A DNA stretch of 64,000 bases. Source: Lachnospiraceae bacterium (GTDB lineage Bacteria; Bacillota; Clostridia; Lachnospirales; Lachnospiraceae). Every line of letters begins with the position of its first letter. Position 1 is the stretch's first letter. Below, piece by piece: positions 16,147 through 24,342 of the stretch. The stretch lies in the NCBI GenBank assembly GCA_015057005.1, contig SVFF01000006.1, positions 115,036-179,035 on the forward strand, written 5' to 3'. The notes below the pieces were generated by a model, which was given only the letters and a program-made list of their open reading frames with translations, was not told the origin of the DNA and searched no databases. The position numbers were made by a program, and so were the translations under genes.

Positions 16147-18010
16147 TAAAAAGGCACATACATGGAAACAAATTTTTCAAATATATTGGCGCGCGATCAA
16201 GTTACTTTCGCATGTCTATCCACAGTTGATGATATCTCGTTTTTTGTGTACGGTGTGGACTGCGTTGACTCCTTATGTAAATATTTACTTATCAGCGCTT
16301 ATTATTGAGGAAATGTCAGGGGGAAGAAATCCTCGGAGATTGTTACAGTTGGTAGGCATAACGTTGTTGTTGGCAGGGGGAATTTCCTTAGGAACAGCTT
16401 TTCTTACAAAATGGAAAAATGTTCAAGAGGCATGTCATTTTTATAAAGATGAAGCCATATTCTCAAAAAAGCTATTTGATATGGACTTTATATGTATTGA
16501 TGATGCTAAAGTGCAGGAACAATTTGATATATTAAAACAATATAGTTATAGTGGTGGTTGGGGAATCTTTCGTGTGGTAAGTAATTGTGATTCTTTGATT
16601 TCGTCAGTATTTACTTTCTTAGGCGGCATTCCGCTGACGATAACACTATTTACTCGTAAGGTGCCAGAAAGCGCAGGAGGTTACCGGATATTAAACAATG
16701 CATTGTTTTTGCTTTTGGTATTTGGTGTGATGTTGGCTGTTACATATCTTGCACCAATATTTTCCACGAAAGCAGGTAGTTATTGGTCAACATATGCAGG
16801 AGCACATAGAAAAGGAAATCTTTTGTTTGGCTATTTTGGCTTTACTGGTTATAACAAAGATTTGGCGGCAGATATGCGAATCTATAGGCAGGATGTTTTT
16901 TCTGATAAATATACGGGAGATAAGAAGGGCGCATTTTGTTCTCAGGGAATGTTCGCAAAGTTCGGGCGGGGCCCCATGGGTCTCCTCCAGGCCGCCTCAG
17001 CAGCCGTCTCAGTGATCTTCACAGCAGTAGTGTACCTCTTTGTATGCCTGAAAGCCTGGGCGGGAGCCTTTGGCGTAGGCGCTGTCACTCAGTACATTGC
17101 CGCCATTACGAAAGCATCCAGCGGTGTATCTACCATGATTGCCACAGTAGGCAATATGAAAAATAATACTCCTTTTCTGGAACAAGTCTTTGATTTTCTG
17201 GACATCCCCAACCCCATGTACCAGGGCAGCCTCACAGTAGAAAAGCGCCGCGACAGGGACTACGAGGTGGAATTTAAAAATGTGTCCTTCAAGTATCCGG
17301 GCAGCGACAATTGGGCTCTGCGCAACGTGAACATGAAATTCAAAGTGGGCAGCAGAATGGCTGTGGTAGGCCGAAACGGCAGCGGTAAGACTACATTTAT
17401 CAAGCTGCTGTGCCGTTTGTATGACCCCACTGAGGGCGAGATCCTGCTGAATGGCATCAATATCCGCAAGTACAATTATCTGGATTATCTGATGATCTTC
17501 TCGGTGGTGTTCCAGGATTTCAAGCTCTTCTCTTTGAAGTTGGGCGAGAATGTGGCTTCCGGAGTGGAGTATGACAGAGAATTGGCAGAAGACTGCTTGA
17601 GGAAAGCGGGATTTGGTGAGCGGCTGGCGGCAATGCCGGAAGGCCTGGATACCTACTTGTACAAAGATTTCAACAAAGATGGTGTGGATGTGTCCGGCGG
17701 TGAGGCCCAGAAGATTGCCCTTGCCAGAGCTTTGTATAAGGATGCTCCTTTTATCGTGCTGGATGAACCCACCGCGGCGCTGGATCCTATCGCCGAGGCT
17801 GAAATCTACACTAAATTTAATGATATTGTGGATGATAAGACTGCTATTTACATCAGCCACCGTCTGTCTTCCTGCAAATTCTGTGATGAGATCGCAGTGT
17901 TCAAGGATGGCGCGGTGGTCCAGAAGGGCAGCCACAGTACGCTGCTGGCGGACGAGGGCGGAGAGTATTACGAGTTGTGGCATGCTCAGGCACAGTATTA
18001 TACAGCATAG
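16136..18010 (+). CDS. ABC exporter, fused membrane and ATPase domains (second of pair), mosaic gene
   Basis: 624 residues; ATG 16136 follows GGAAGGAGA and overlaps the previous stop. Membrane domain, then ATPase with Walker A GRNGSGKTT, Q-loop VVFQDFK, signature VSGGEAQK, Walker B FIVLDEPT and H-loop YISHRLSS. Partner of the preceding exporter. The first 270 or so codons are AT-rich, the rest GC-rich with different codon choice, the change falling near 16945-16970. I counted GC in 60-base samples: 16501-16560 18/60, 16741-16800 23/60, 16981-17040 34/60, 17041-17100 35/60. This points to recombination inside the gene. Confidence 0.9.
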   Translation: MKNSKKAHTWKQIFQIYWRAIKLLSHVYPQLMISRFLCTVWTALTPYVNIYLSALIIEEMSGGRNPRRLLQLVGITLLLAGGISLGTAFLTKWKNVQEACHFYKDEAIFSKKLFDMDFICIDDAKVQEQFDILKQYSYSGGWGIFRVVSNCDSLISSVFTFLGGIPLTITLFTRKVPESAGGYRILNNALFLLLVFGVMLAVTYLAPIFSTKAGSYWSTYAGAHRKGNLLFGYFGFTGYNKDLAADMRIYRQDVFSDKYTGDKKGAFCSQGMFAKFGRGPMGLLQAASAAVSVIFTAVVYLFVCLKAWAGAFGVGAVTQYIAAITKASSGVSTMIATVGNMKNNTPFLEQVFDFLDIPNPMYQGSLTVEKRRDRDYEVEFKNVSFKYPGSDNWALRNVNMKFKVGSRMAVVGRNGSGKTTFIKLLCRLYDPTEGEILLNGINIRKYNYLDYLMIFSVVFQDFKLFSLKLGENVASGVEYDRELAEDCLRKAGFGERLAAMPEGLDTYLYKDFNKDGVDVSGGEAQKIALARALYKDAPFIVLDEPTAALDPIAEAEIYTKFNDIVDDKTAIYISHRLSSCKFCDEIAVFKDGAVVQKGSHSTLLADEGGEYYELWHAQAQYYTA

Positions 18011-18063
18011 AAGAAATAACTATTGACACAAACATCTAGGAATTGGCTCTGATATAACAAAAT

Positions 18064-18089
18064 GGAGGTATGGAAAAGTCTATACCTCC
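18064..18089 (+). other. hairpin holding a ribosome-site-like sequence
   Basis: GGAGGTAT (18064-18071) pairs with ATACCTCC (18082-18089). No T-run follows. It may be an RNA processing or end structure for the ABC transcript. Confidence 0.45.
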
Positions 18090-18129
18090 TAGTTAAGATC
18101 AGGGCACTAGTTTTGGTGGAGAAGTAGTA

Positions 18130-18156
18130 ATGTTGTTATACGAGGGGATTGAGTGA
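18130..18156 (+). CDS. candidate 8-residue leader peptide
   Basis: ATG 18130 follows GGTGGAG with an 8-base spacing and reads MLLYEGIE before TGA at 18154-18156. The stop overlaps the next ATG (TGATG), so it could couple translation of the downstream gene. It also contains that gene's own ribosome site (GAGGGG). Evidence is pattern only. Confidence 0.3.
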   Translation: MLLYEGIE

Positions 18157-18746
18157 TGAATAAATTTGTGAATGGAATTGGTCGGATTAAGAGGGGCATT
18201 TATGGAAACGTTTATACAAATGGAATTGTATTTTCTGCAAACGATATTATTGTAAAGAAACTGGATATAAATGGTATTTTGAGTGGAAAGACAATAAAAT
18301 TAGAAGATGAATTTACAGTTAATGGTGTTGTTCGTGGGGATATACGTTTGAACAATAAGAATCGTATTGCTATGATATGTGGTTATATTACAATACAAAA
18401 ACTGGAAAATGATCATATTATTTTAAATGGAGATGGAGAAATTCATGCAGATACAATAACAATGGATATTTTCAATATGAAAGGTCGGTGTCGCATAAAA
18501 AGATTAGAAGCGCAGGAAGTTGATATTTTGGAAGCAGATTCAATGAGAAGTATAAGAAAACAAATATCGGTTATTGATGAAATTTGTTGCAAGAGATTAA
18601 AAGCATATGGTTTGACAGCTGAAAATGTTGTTGCTGATGACGTGGAATTATATGGAGCGTGTAAAATAGGCACACTCACTTGTAAGGAAAAAAAGTATAT
18701 TTCACCCGATTGCATTATAGAAGTTGAAAAGCAGATGTGCTTTTAG
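18156..18746 (+). CDS. bactofilin-like (polymer-forming cytoskeletal type) protein
   Basis: 196 residues from ATG 18156 (a GTG lies three bases before). No signal peptide or membrane helix. The sequence is a run of short beta-strand repeats with alternating hydrophobic and Gly/Asn positions (GNVYTNGIVFSANDIIVKKL, GILSGKTIKLEDEFTVNG), as in right-handed beta-helix bactofilins and DUF583-like proteins, some of which lie near ABC or wall genes. Codon use is AT-rich like the first ABC gene, so it may share that gene's origin. Function is unknown; the family call is tentative. Confidence 0.55.
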   Translation: MNKFVNGIGRIKRGIYGNVYTNGIVFSANDIIVKKLDINGILSGKTIKLEDEFTVNGVVRGDIRLNNKNRIAMICGYITIQKLENDHIILNGDGEIHADTITMDIFNMKGRCRIKRLEAQEVDILEADSMRSIRKQISVIDEICCKRLKAYGLTAENVVADDVELYGACKIGTLTCKEKKYISPDCIIEVEKQMCF

Positions 18747-18794
18747 GAATTATATCCCGCAAAGTGAAAGCCATAAGTGACGTACGTAAAAAAT

Positions 18795-18820
18795 CCCTGT
18801 TACATTATTTTGTAACAGGG
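18795..18820 (-). terminator. terminator of the 47-residue membrane protein gene
   Basis: CCCTGTTACA (18795-18804) and TGTAACAGGG (18811-18820) form a perfect 10-bp stem; on the minus strand ATTTTTT follows. The stop codon (18805-18807) lies in the loop. Confidence 0.8.
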
Positions 18821-18948
18821 ATGCCGAAGCGGACTTTGCGGTAAAGCTTCCAAAGAATCGTAGCAGGAAGGCTGATTACCAGAAACAGGGTGGAGAGCAG
18901 ACCGGCTGCGCCGCCTACGATGGCAATGATTAATGTTAATGGACTCAT
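18805..18948 (-). CDS. small membrane protein, 47 residues
   Basis: The minus-strand frame reads MSPLTLIIAIVGGAAGLLST at its start, then LFLVISLPATILW and a basic tail KLYRKVRFGIPVTK: one or two membrane helices and a cytoplasmic positive end. GAAAGGCGG lies 8 bases before the ATG, and a perfect terminator overlaps the stop, so the gene is well supported despite its size. Upstream are 11-bp-phased GTTAAG boxes typical of OmpR/PhoB-family regulation. I do not recognise the family; regulators or subunits of membrane ATPases or kinases are possible. Confidence 0.7.
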   Translation of the reverse strand: MSPLTLIIAIVGGAAGLLSTLFLVISLPATILWKLYRKVRFGIPVTK

Positions 18949-19012
18949 TTAAATATCCGCCTTTCAAAGTATTGATTTCATATTAGCGGATTTTTGTGGA
19001 GAATAAAACGGA

Positions 19013-19062
19013 TGTAAAGAAGCCTTAACGGTATTTTGATTTTGCCTTAACGAGGTCTTAAC
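19013..19062 (-). promoter_or_regulatory. phased GTTAAG boxes (OmpR/PhoB-type regulator site)
   Basis: On the minus strand GTTAAG occurs at 19062-19057, 19051-19046 and 19029-19024, and TTTACA at 19018-19013. All fit an 11-bp register with one degenerate position. Such repeats are the usual target of winged-helix response regulators. They lie upstream of the 47-residue gene and about 85 bp upstream of the promoter at 19146. Confidence 0.55.
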
Positions 19063-19088
19063 AAAATCTTGATACCGGGCAGTAACAG

Positions 19089-19120
19089 GGGGGCTCGCAG
19101 ACATTTGTCTGTGAGCCCCC
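19089..19120. other. 15-bp hairpin without T-run
   Basis: GGGGGCTCGCAGACA (19089-19103) pairs with TGTCTGTGAGCCCCC (19106-19120) with one G-T pair. Neither side has a T-run. Confidence 0.6.
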
Positions 19121-19145
19121 TAACATATTCTCTTGCAAGAAGCGG

Positions 19146-19174
19146 TTGACAAAACACGGCATTTCCAATTTAAT
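19146..19174 (+). promoter_or_regulatory. promoter of the sialate-esterase-like gene
   Basis: TTGACA (19146-19151), 17-base spacer, TTTAAT (19169-19174). About 105 bases of leader follow, with a weak hairpin (CTGC...GCAG, 19193-19225). Confidence 0.7.
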
Positions 19175-19283
19175 AAAGATATAGCAATATATGCTGCAGC
19201 CTCTCAAAAGTGAGGGCCCGCAGTTTTAATGTGGTAAGTACAAAGGATATAAAAAGAAAAATGTGAGTATGGAGGCAAACATC

Positions 19284-20081
19284 ATGCAAAACGAAAATCA
19301 GGCATTTGATATTATTGTGCTGGCGGGCCAGTCCAACGCCGAAGGATGCGGCATTGGCCCTGTGACAGAAGAGTATGTACCCACTGACAAGATTTTTACT
19401 TTGACAGGAAAAGTATCTGACCAGATCCTTTCAGATACAGAGCGCATTATCACTTATCCGGACAAGACTTTGACTCTGGATATTGGACAGGAGCGCGGTG
19501 AAGAAGGAGCAAAAATCGGAGAATTGGGCTTTACTTTTGCAGATGCTTATGTAAAAAACGGCCTGTTGGCGGAAGGTAGAAAAGTATTGATCCTGAGAAC
19601 CGCCTTGGGCGGCACCGGCTTTAAGAAAGAGCAGTGGGGGCCCGGTTGTCCCGTGGAAGAGCGCATGCATGAAATAATCGAGTATGCGCTGGCACTGAAC
19701 TCTGAGAACCGCATCGTGGCATTTTTGTGGCATCAGGGTGAATGCGATGTGGTTACGGATAATACCGAGGAGAATTACGAAAAACAGCTGACTGATTTTG
19801 TAAGAAACGTGCGCGAAAAATATGACTGCCAGGATGTTCCTTTTATTGCAGGAGATTTTTGCAACGAGTGGGAGTCTAAAAATCTGGAAGCATGCAAGCC
19901 CATCGTGGCCGTGATCAGAAAAGTGTTTGCCGGCGAAAAGGCTGCTTTTGTGGAGACCGCAGACCTGCCCTCCAACAACCAGAAGACCGGAAACGGAGAT
20001 GACATCCATTTCTGCCGTGAGTCCCTGCATATTCTGGGCAAACGCTACTTTGAGAAGTTTATGACTTTAACAAATGGCTAA
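19284..20081 (+). CDS. sialate O-acetylesterase-like carbohydrate esterase (SASA/SGNH family)
   Basis: 265 residues from ATG 19284, set by GGAGG (19271-19275); two earlier in-frame starts (19263, 19269) overlap that site. Motifs fit the SASA family: VLAGQSNAEG with the nucleophile Ser (about residue 17), WHQGECDV, and the C-terminal DDIHFC holding the catalytic His. No signal peptide, so it acts in the cytoplasm, probably removing acetyl groups from a sugar. Genes for a nitrilase-GDPD fusion, a UDP-sugar pyrophosphorylase and GalE follow, so carbohydrate or cell-envelope metabolism is plausible. Confidence 0.8.
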   Translation: MQNENQAFDIIVLAGQSNAEGCGIGPVTEEYVPTDKIFTLTGKVSDQILSDTERIITYPDKTLTLDIGQERGEEGAKIGELGFTFADAYVKNGLLAEGRKVLILRTALGGTGFKKEQWGPGCPVEERMHEIIEYALALNSENRIVAFLWHQGECDVVTDNTEENYEKQLTDFVRNVREKYDCQDVPFIAGDFCNEWESKNLEACKPIVAVIRKVFAGEKAAFVETADLPSNNQKTGNGDDIHFCRESLHILGKRYFEKFMTLTNG

Positions 20082-20099
20082 AATGTGATATGCTATATA

Positions 20100-20152
20100 T
20101 AGTGCCCGGAAAAACCAAGCGCAGCGAAGCTGCATTTGGTTTTTGGGCACGT
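20100..20152 (+). terminator. large two-tier hairpin after the esterase gene
   Basis: GTGCCC plus AAAAACCAA pair with TTGGTTTTT plus GGGCAC around an inner GCAGC-GAA-GCTGC stem, with a two-base bulge. It may terminate, but no T-run follows. Confidence 0.5.
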
Positions 20153-20166
20153 ATAACGAGCAAACC

Positions 20167-20320
20167 GTCTGCGTTAGCAGACATAGAGCGCTGTAGGCGC
20201 GTGTTTGCGAGTTTTTGAAAAGAAGAAGCAAGAGCGCTGTAGGCGCGTGTTTGCGAGTTTTTGAAAAGAAGAAGCAAGAGCGCCGCGGGCGCAGTTTGCG
20301 AGTCTATTGGAGGAATACTA
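20167..20320 (+). repeat. 46-bp tandem repeats in the leader of the nitrilase-GDPD gene
   Basis: Two near-identical 46-bp units begin at 20185 and 20231 and a partial, diverged third at 20277. Each opens AGAGCGCTGTAGGCGCG and holds TTTGCGAGT. The third runs into the ribosome site of the next gene. Just before them is a GTCTGC-GTTA-GCAGAC hairpin. Confidence 0.85.
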
Positions 20321-20321
20321 C

Positions 20322-21917
20322 ATGAAAGCTTGTGTAATGCAGCCACCCTATTCCCGTGATACATCCTTTTCCGAGGAATACTTTCAGTACAAACTAAACC
20401 TCTTGGATCAGTGCGACAGCTCTCTGGATCTGATCGTGCTGCCTGAGTACAGTGATGTACCCTGTGCCACCAAGGATTTGGAAGAAACTTTATTCTATCA
20501 CGACAAATATATTGATATCCTGCTGGAGAAGTGCAAAGAGACTGCCATCAGATGCAATGCCCTGGTTTTCGTGAATGCCCTGAGCAAGGAAGAGGCAGGC
20601 TACCGTAATACCACCTTTGCCTATGACAGAAAAGGTCAGCTGGTGGGCAAGTATTTCAAGAAGCACCTGCCGCCGCTTGAGCTGGAGACGCTGGCTCTTG
20701 ACAGCGATTATACCTTTGAGTATTCCGAACCCTTTGTTCTGGAGATCGAAGGTCTGCGCTATGGTTTCCTGACCTGCTATGACTTCTATTTTTATGAGGC
20801 ATTTGCAAATATTGCCAGAAATAACGTGGACATTATCATCGGCTGCTCCCTGCAGAGAAGTGACAGCCATGATGCCATTGAGACCATGTGCCGTTTCCTG
20901 GCTTACAATACCAATGCTTATGTGCTCCGCTCCTCCGTCAGCTTCAGCGAGGATTCCACTATTTGCGGTGCCAGCATGATCGTATCCCCTGAGGGTAAGG
21001 TGCTGGCCAACATGAAGGGCAGATTCGGCATGGAGGCTGTGGAATTTGATCCCGCCCAGAAATATCTGAAGCCCTGCGGCTTCGGCAATCCCGACGGCCC
21101 TCACTACACCTACATCGAATACGGCCGCAAGCCTTGGCAGTATCGTACTGCGGGACCTGCCATCGTACCTTTTGATGATGTGATGAAATATCCCCGTATG
21201 TGTGCCCACAGAGGCTTCAGTACCATTGCTCCCGAGAACAGCATGCCTGCTTTCGGTGCGGCTATTGCTATGGGAGCAGAGGAGATTGAATTTGATATCT
21301 GGTCTACCAAGGACGGTGTGCTGGTGTCCTGCCATGACGATACCCTGGAACGTATCAGCGACGGCGAGGGCAAGATTTACGAGCATACTTACGAGGAACT
21401 GCTGAAACTGGACTTTGGTGCAAAGCACGATGAAAAGTTTGCCGGCCTCAAAATCGCCACATTTGAAGAAATTCTGCGCAAGTTGGGCGGTCAGACCATC
21501 ATGAACATTCATGTGAAGATCTGGGACTGCGAATTTGAAGACGACAAGATGGAAGAAATCGTGGCTTTGATCCGCAAATACGATTGTGAGAAACATATTT
21601 ATTTTATGACCACCAGTGACCGCATGATCCGCAAGGTACAGGCGTACGCACCGGATCTGAAGTGCTGCGTGGGTTGGGACGGCAATCCGGAGCCGCTGTC
21701 CATGATAGACAGAGCCATTGAACTGGGTGCCTATAAGGTGCAGCTGTTCAAGCCTTACTTTAATCAGGAGTCTGTGGACAAGGCACACGCTCACGGTATT
21801 TTATGTAATGTATTCTGGTCGGATGACCCCGAGGAGGCAAAGCACTTCCTGGATATGGGCATTGACACCATTCTGACCAATGATTACAATCTGGTGTCCC
21901 AGGTGCTTAAGAAGTAA
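20322..21917 (+). CDS. fusion of nitrilase-type amidohydrolase and glycerophosphodiester phosphodiesterase
   Basis: 531 residues from ATG 20322 (GGAGG at 20309-20313). The first 290 residues are a carbon-nitrogen hydrolase: catalytic Glu in LIVLPEYSD, Lys in KYFKKHLPP, Cys in FLTCYDFYFYEA. The second part (about 295-531) is a GDPD domain: MCAHRGFSTIAPENSMPAF, EEIEFDIWSTKDGVLVSCHDDTLERISDGEG and DTILTNDY, with catalytic His and metal ligands in place. No signal peptide. Together it could break down a glycerophospho-linked amide, for example an N-acylethanolamine-like head group; this is inference. The downstream pyrophosphorylase follows 13 bases on. Confidence 0.88.
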   Translation: MKACVMQPPYSRDTSFSEEYFQYKLNLLDQCDSSLDLIVLPEYSDVPCATKDLEETLFYHDKYIDILLEKCKETAIRCNALVFVNALSKEEAGYRNTTFAYDRKGQLVGKYFKKHLPPLELETLALDSDYTFEYSEPFVLEIEGLRYGFLTCYDFYFYEAFANIARNNVDIIIGCSLQRSDSHDAIETMCRFLAYNTNAYVLRSSVSFSEDSTICGASMIVSPEGKVLANMKGRFGMEAVEFDPAQKYLKPCGFGNPDGPHYTYIEYGRKPWQYRTAGPAIVPFDDVMKYPRMCAHRGFSTIAPENSMPAFGAAIAMGAEEIEFDIWSTKDGVLVSCHDDTLERISDGEGKIYEHTYEELLKLDFGAKHDEKFAGLKIATFEEILRKLGGQTIMNIHVKIWDCEFEDDKMEEIVALIRKYDCEKHIYFMTTSDRMIRKVQAYAPDLKCCVGWDGNPEPLSMIDRAIELGAYKVQLFKPYFNQESVDKAHAHGILCNVFWSDDPEEAKHFLDMGIDTILTNDYNLVSQVLKK

Positions 21918-21930
21918 TAGGAGAAGAAAT

Positions 21931-23154
21931 ATGACGCTGGAACAGGCAAAGAATAAGCTGGCGAAGTATGGACAGGAACATGTATTAAAATATTATAATG
22001 AGCTTTCGGAGGCTGAGAAGACTTCGCTGTTGATGCAGATTCAGACTGCGGATATGAGTGCGCTGTCCTCTTGCAAGAATAAAGAGGAATTGAACTCCAG
22101 AGGGGTGATCACACCCCTTGCAGCCATGCAGCTTGAGGAAATCCGTGCCAATCAGGAGCAGTTTACGGCCATTGGTCTGGAGGCAATCCGTCAGGGTAAA
22201 ATGGGCGCAGTGATGTTGGCAGGCGGCATGGGCACCAGGCTTGGTTCTGATGCTCCCAAGGGCATGTACAATCTGGGCATTACCGGGGAATTGTACATTT
22301 TTGAGTGTCAGATCAAAAATCTTCTGGATGTGGTGCGTCAGGCAGATGCCTGGGTGCATTTGTTTATCATGACCAGCGACAAAAATCATGACACAACAGT
22401 CGCCTTCCTGAAAGAAAAAGATTTCTTTGGATATAACGAGGAGTATGTTCATTTCTTTATTCAGGAGATGGCCCTGTGCAGTGATTTTGAAGGCAAGATC
22501 CTGTTGGAAGAGAAAGGGAAAATGGCCGATTCTCCCAACGGTAACGGCGGCTGGTTCATTTCCATGAAGAATACCGGTATGCTGGATGTGGTTCACAGAG
22601 AGGGCATTGAATGGCTGAATATTTTTGCGGTGGATAATGTGCTGCAGAGAATCGCTGATCCCTGCCTGCTGGGAGCAACATTGCAGAGAAACTGTGTGTC
22701 CGGTGCAAAGGTAGTGAAGAAGAATGCTCCCCGGGAGGGTGTGGGCGTGTTGTGCCTGGAGGACGGCAGACCTTCCATCGTGGAATATTATGAGTTGACG
22801 GATGAGATGGTGGAAGCCAGGGACGAGAATGGTGAGCCTGCTTACAATTTCGGTGCCATCCTGAACTATATTTTCAGACTTAAGGAGCTTGAGGCGATAC
22901 AGGCAAGTATGCCGCTGCACATCGTGGAGAAGAAGATTCCTTGTCTGGATGAGAACGGAGAACTTTTACAGCCTGAGACGCCCAATGGTTTCAAATATGA
23001 GACCCTGGTGCTGGATATGGTGCATCAGATGCCTAATTGCCTGCCCTTTGAAGTAGAGCGCGAGAGAGAGTTTGCGCCCATCAAGAATATGACCGGTGTG
23101 GATTCTGTAGAAACTGCGCGTATTTTGCTTGAAAAGAACGGCGTGGTGTTGTAA
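21931..23154 (+). CDS. UTP-dependent sugar-1-phosphate uridylyltransferase (UDPGP/UAP family)
   Basis: 407 residues; TAGGAGAAGAAAT precedes ATG 21931. The UDPGP-family nucleotide loop AVMLAGGMGTRLGSDAPKGMYN (about residues 95-116) is clear, with later NGNGGWF and VDNVLQRIADP typical of UDP-N-acetylhexosamine pyrophosphorylases. The enzyme joins UTP and a sugar-1-phosphate to give a UDP-sugar and pyrophosphate. This eukaryote-like type is distinct from the short GalU. galE lies next and interconverts UDP-sugars, so the pair probably supplies UDP-Glc(NAc)/UDP-Gal(NAc). Confidence 0.88.
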   Translation: MTLEQAKNKLAKYGQEHVLKYYNELSEAEKTSLLMQIQTADMSALSSCKNKEELNSRGVITPLAAMQLEEIRANQEQFTAIGLEAIRQGKMGAVMLAGGMGTRLGSDAPKGMYNLGITGELYIFECQIKNLLDVVRQADAWVHLFIMTSDKNHDTTVAFLKEKDFFGYNEEYVHFFIQEMALCSDFEGKILLEEKGKMADSPNGNGGWFISMKNTGMLDVVHREGIEWLNIFAVDNVLQRIADPCLLGATLQRNCVSGAKVVKKNAPREGVGVLCLEDGRPSIVEYYELTDEMVEARDENGEPAYNFGAILNYIFRLKELEAIQASMPLHIVEKKIPCLDENGELLQPETPNGFKYETLVLDMVHQMPNCLPFEVEREREFAPIKNMTGVDSVETARILLEKNGVVL

Positions 23155-23241
23155 GATAGACAAGTAAAAAATGTGAAATTGGGATGGCTGCATCCCCCGT
23201 AAATAAATCAAGTCTGCTGACGCAGACAGATAGGAGTGCAT

Positions 23242-24258
23242 ATGAGTATTTTAGTAACAGGCGGTGCCGGTTTTATCGGCAGCCATACCGTAGTAGAGCT
23301 GCAGGAAGCTGGCTATGATGTAGTTGTTCTGGACAATCTGAGCAATTCCAACGTAAAGTCCCTGGAGCGCGTAGAAGCAATCACCGGCAAGAAGGTTCCT
23401 TTTTACAAGGCTGACATTTTGGATCGAGAAGCTTTGGAAGAGATCTTCTCCAAGGAAACCGTTGAGGCGGTAATTCACTTTGCAGGCCTGAAGGCTGTAG
23501 GTGAGTCCGTACAGAAGCCTTGGGAGTATTATGAGAACAATATCGCAGGTACCTTGACCCTGGTTGATGTAATGAGAAAGCATGGTGTGAAGAACCTGAT
23601 CTTCTCCTCCAGTGCAACTGTATACGGTGATCCCGCATTTATTCCTATTACCGAGCAGTGCCCTAAGGGACAGTGCACCAATCCTTACGGCTGGACCAAG
23701 TCCATGCTGGAGCAGATTCTCTCTGATATCCAGAAGGCTGATCAGGAGTGGAATGTTATCCTGCTTCGTTACTTCAATCCTATCGGTGCTCACAAGAGCG
23801 GTACCATGGGTGAGAATCCCAACGGTATTCCCAACAACCTGATGCCTTATGTTACTCAGGTGGCAGTTGGTAAGCTGAAAGAGCTGGGCATCTTCGGTAA
23901 CGATTATGATACCCACGACGGCACCGGCGTACGTGATTTCATCCACGTTGTAGATCTGGCAAAGGGTCATGTAAAGGCTGTAAAGAAGACCGAGGAGAAG
24001 CCCGGCCTGAAGATTTACAACCTGGGTACCGGCGTTGGCTACAGCGTGCTGGATATTGTAAACAATTTTGAAGCAGCTACCGGCGTAAAGGTTCCTTACG
24101 TATTTAAGCCCCGTCGTCCCGGCGATATCGCTACCTGCTATTCCGATGCAACTCTTGCTAAGGAAGAGCTTGGCTGGGTGGCTGAGTACGGCATCAGAGA
24201 AATGTGCGAAGATGCCTGGAGATGGCAGAAGAATAACCCTAACGGTTACGATGAATAA
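23242..24258 (+). CDS. galE: UDP-glucose 4-epimerase
   Basis: 338 residues; ATG 23242 lies five bases after AGGAG. Extended short-chain dehydrogenase: the NAD loop [11 protein letters not shown] at the start, [17 protein letters not shown] with the catalytic Ser/Thr, the YGWTK catalytic Tyr-Lys pair, and the C-terminal [14 protein letters not shown] typical of GalE. It interconverts UDP-glucose and UDP-galactose. The codon use is strongly biased, suggesting high expression. A clear terminator follows. Confidence 0.95.
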   Translation: MSILVTGGAGFIGSHTVVELQEAGYDVVVLDNLSNSNVKSLERVEAITGKKVPFYKADILDREALEEIFSKETVEAVIHFAGLKAVGESVQKPWEYYENNIAGTLTLVDVMRKHGVKNLIFSSSATVYGDPAFIPITEQCPKGQCTNPYGWTKSMLEQILSDIQKADQEWNVILLRYFNPIGAHKSGTMGENPNGIPNNLMPYVTQVAVGKLKELGIFGNDYDTHDGTGVRDFIHVVDLAKGHVKAVKKTEEKPGLKIYNLGTGVGYSVLDIVNNFEAATGVKVPYVFKPRRPGDIATCYSDATLAKEELGWVAEYGIREMCEDAWRWQKNNPNGYDE

Positions 24259-24289
24259 GAGATAGTACATAAATAATTGTACATGATGA

Positions 24290-24323
24290 AGCGCCCGATG
24301 TGTGAAGCATCGGGCGCTGTTTG
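24290..24323. terminator. terminator between galE and the BlaR1-like gene
   Basis: AGCGCCCGATG (24290-24300) pairs with CATCGGGCGCT (24308-24318), then TGTTTG. It separates convergent genes. Confidence 0.8.
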
Positions 24324-24342
24324 TATGTTTACTTTTTCATCA

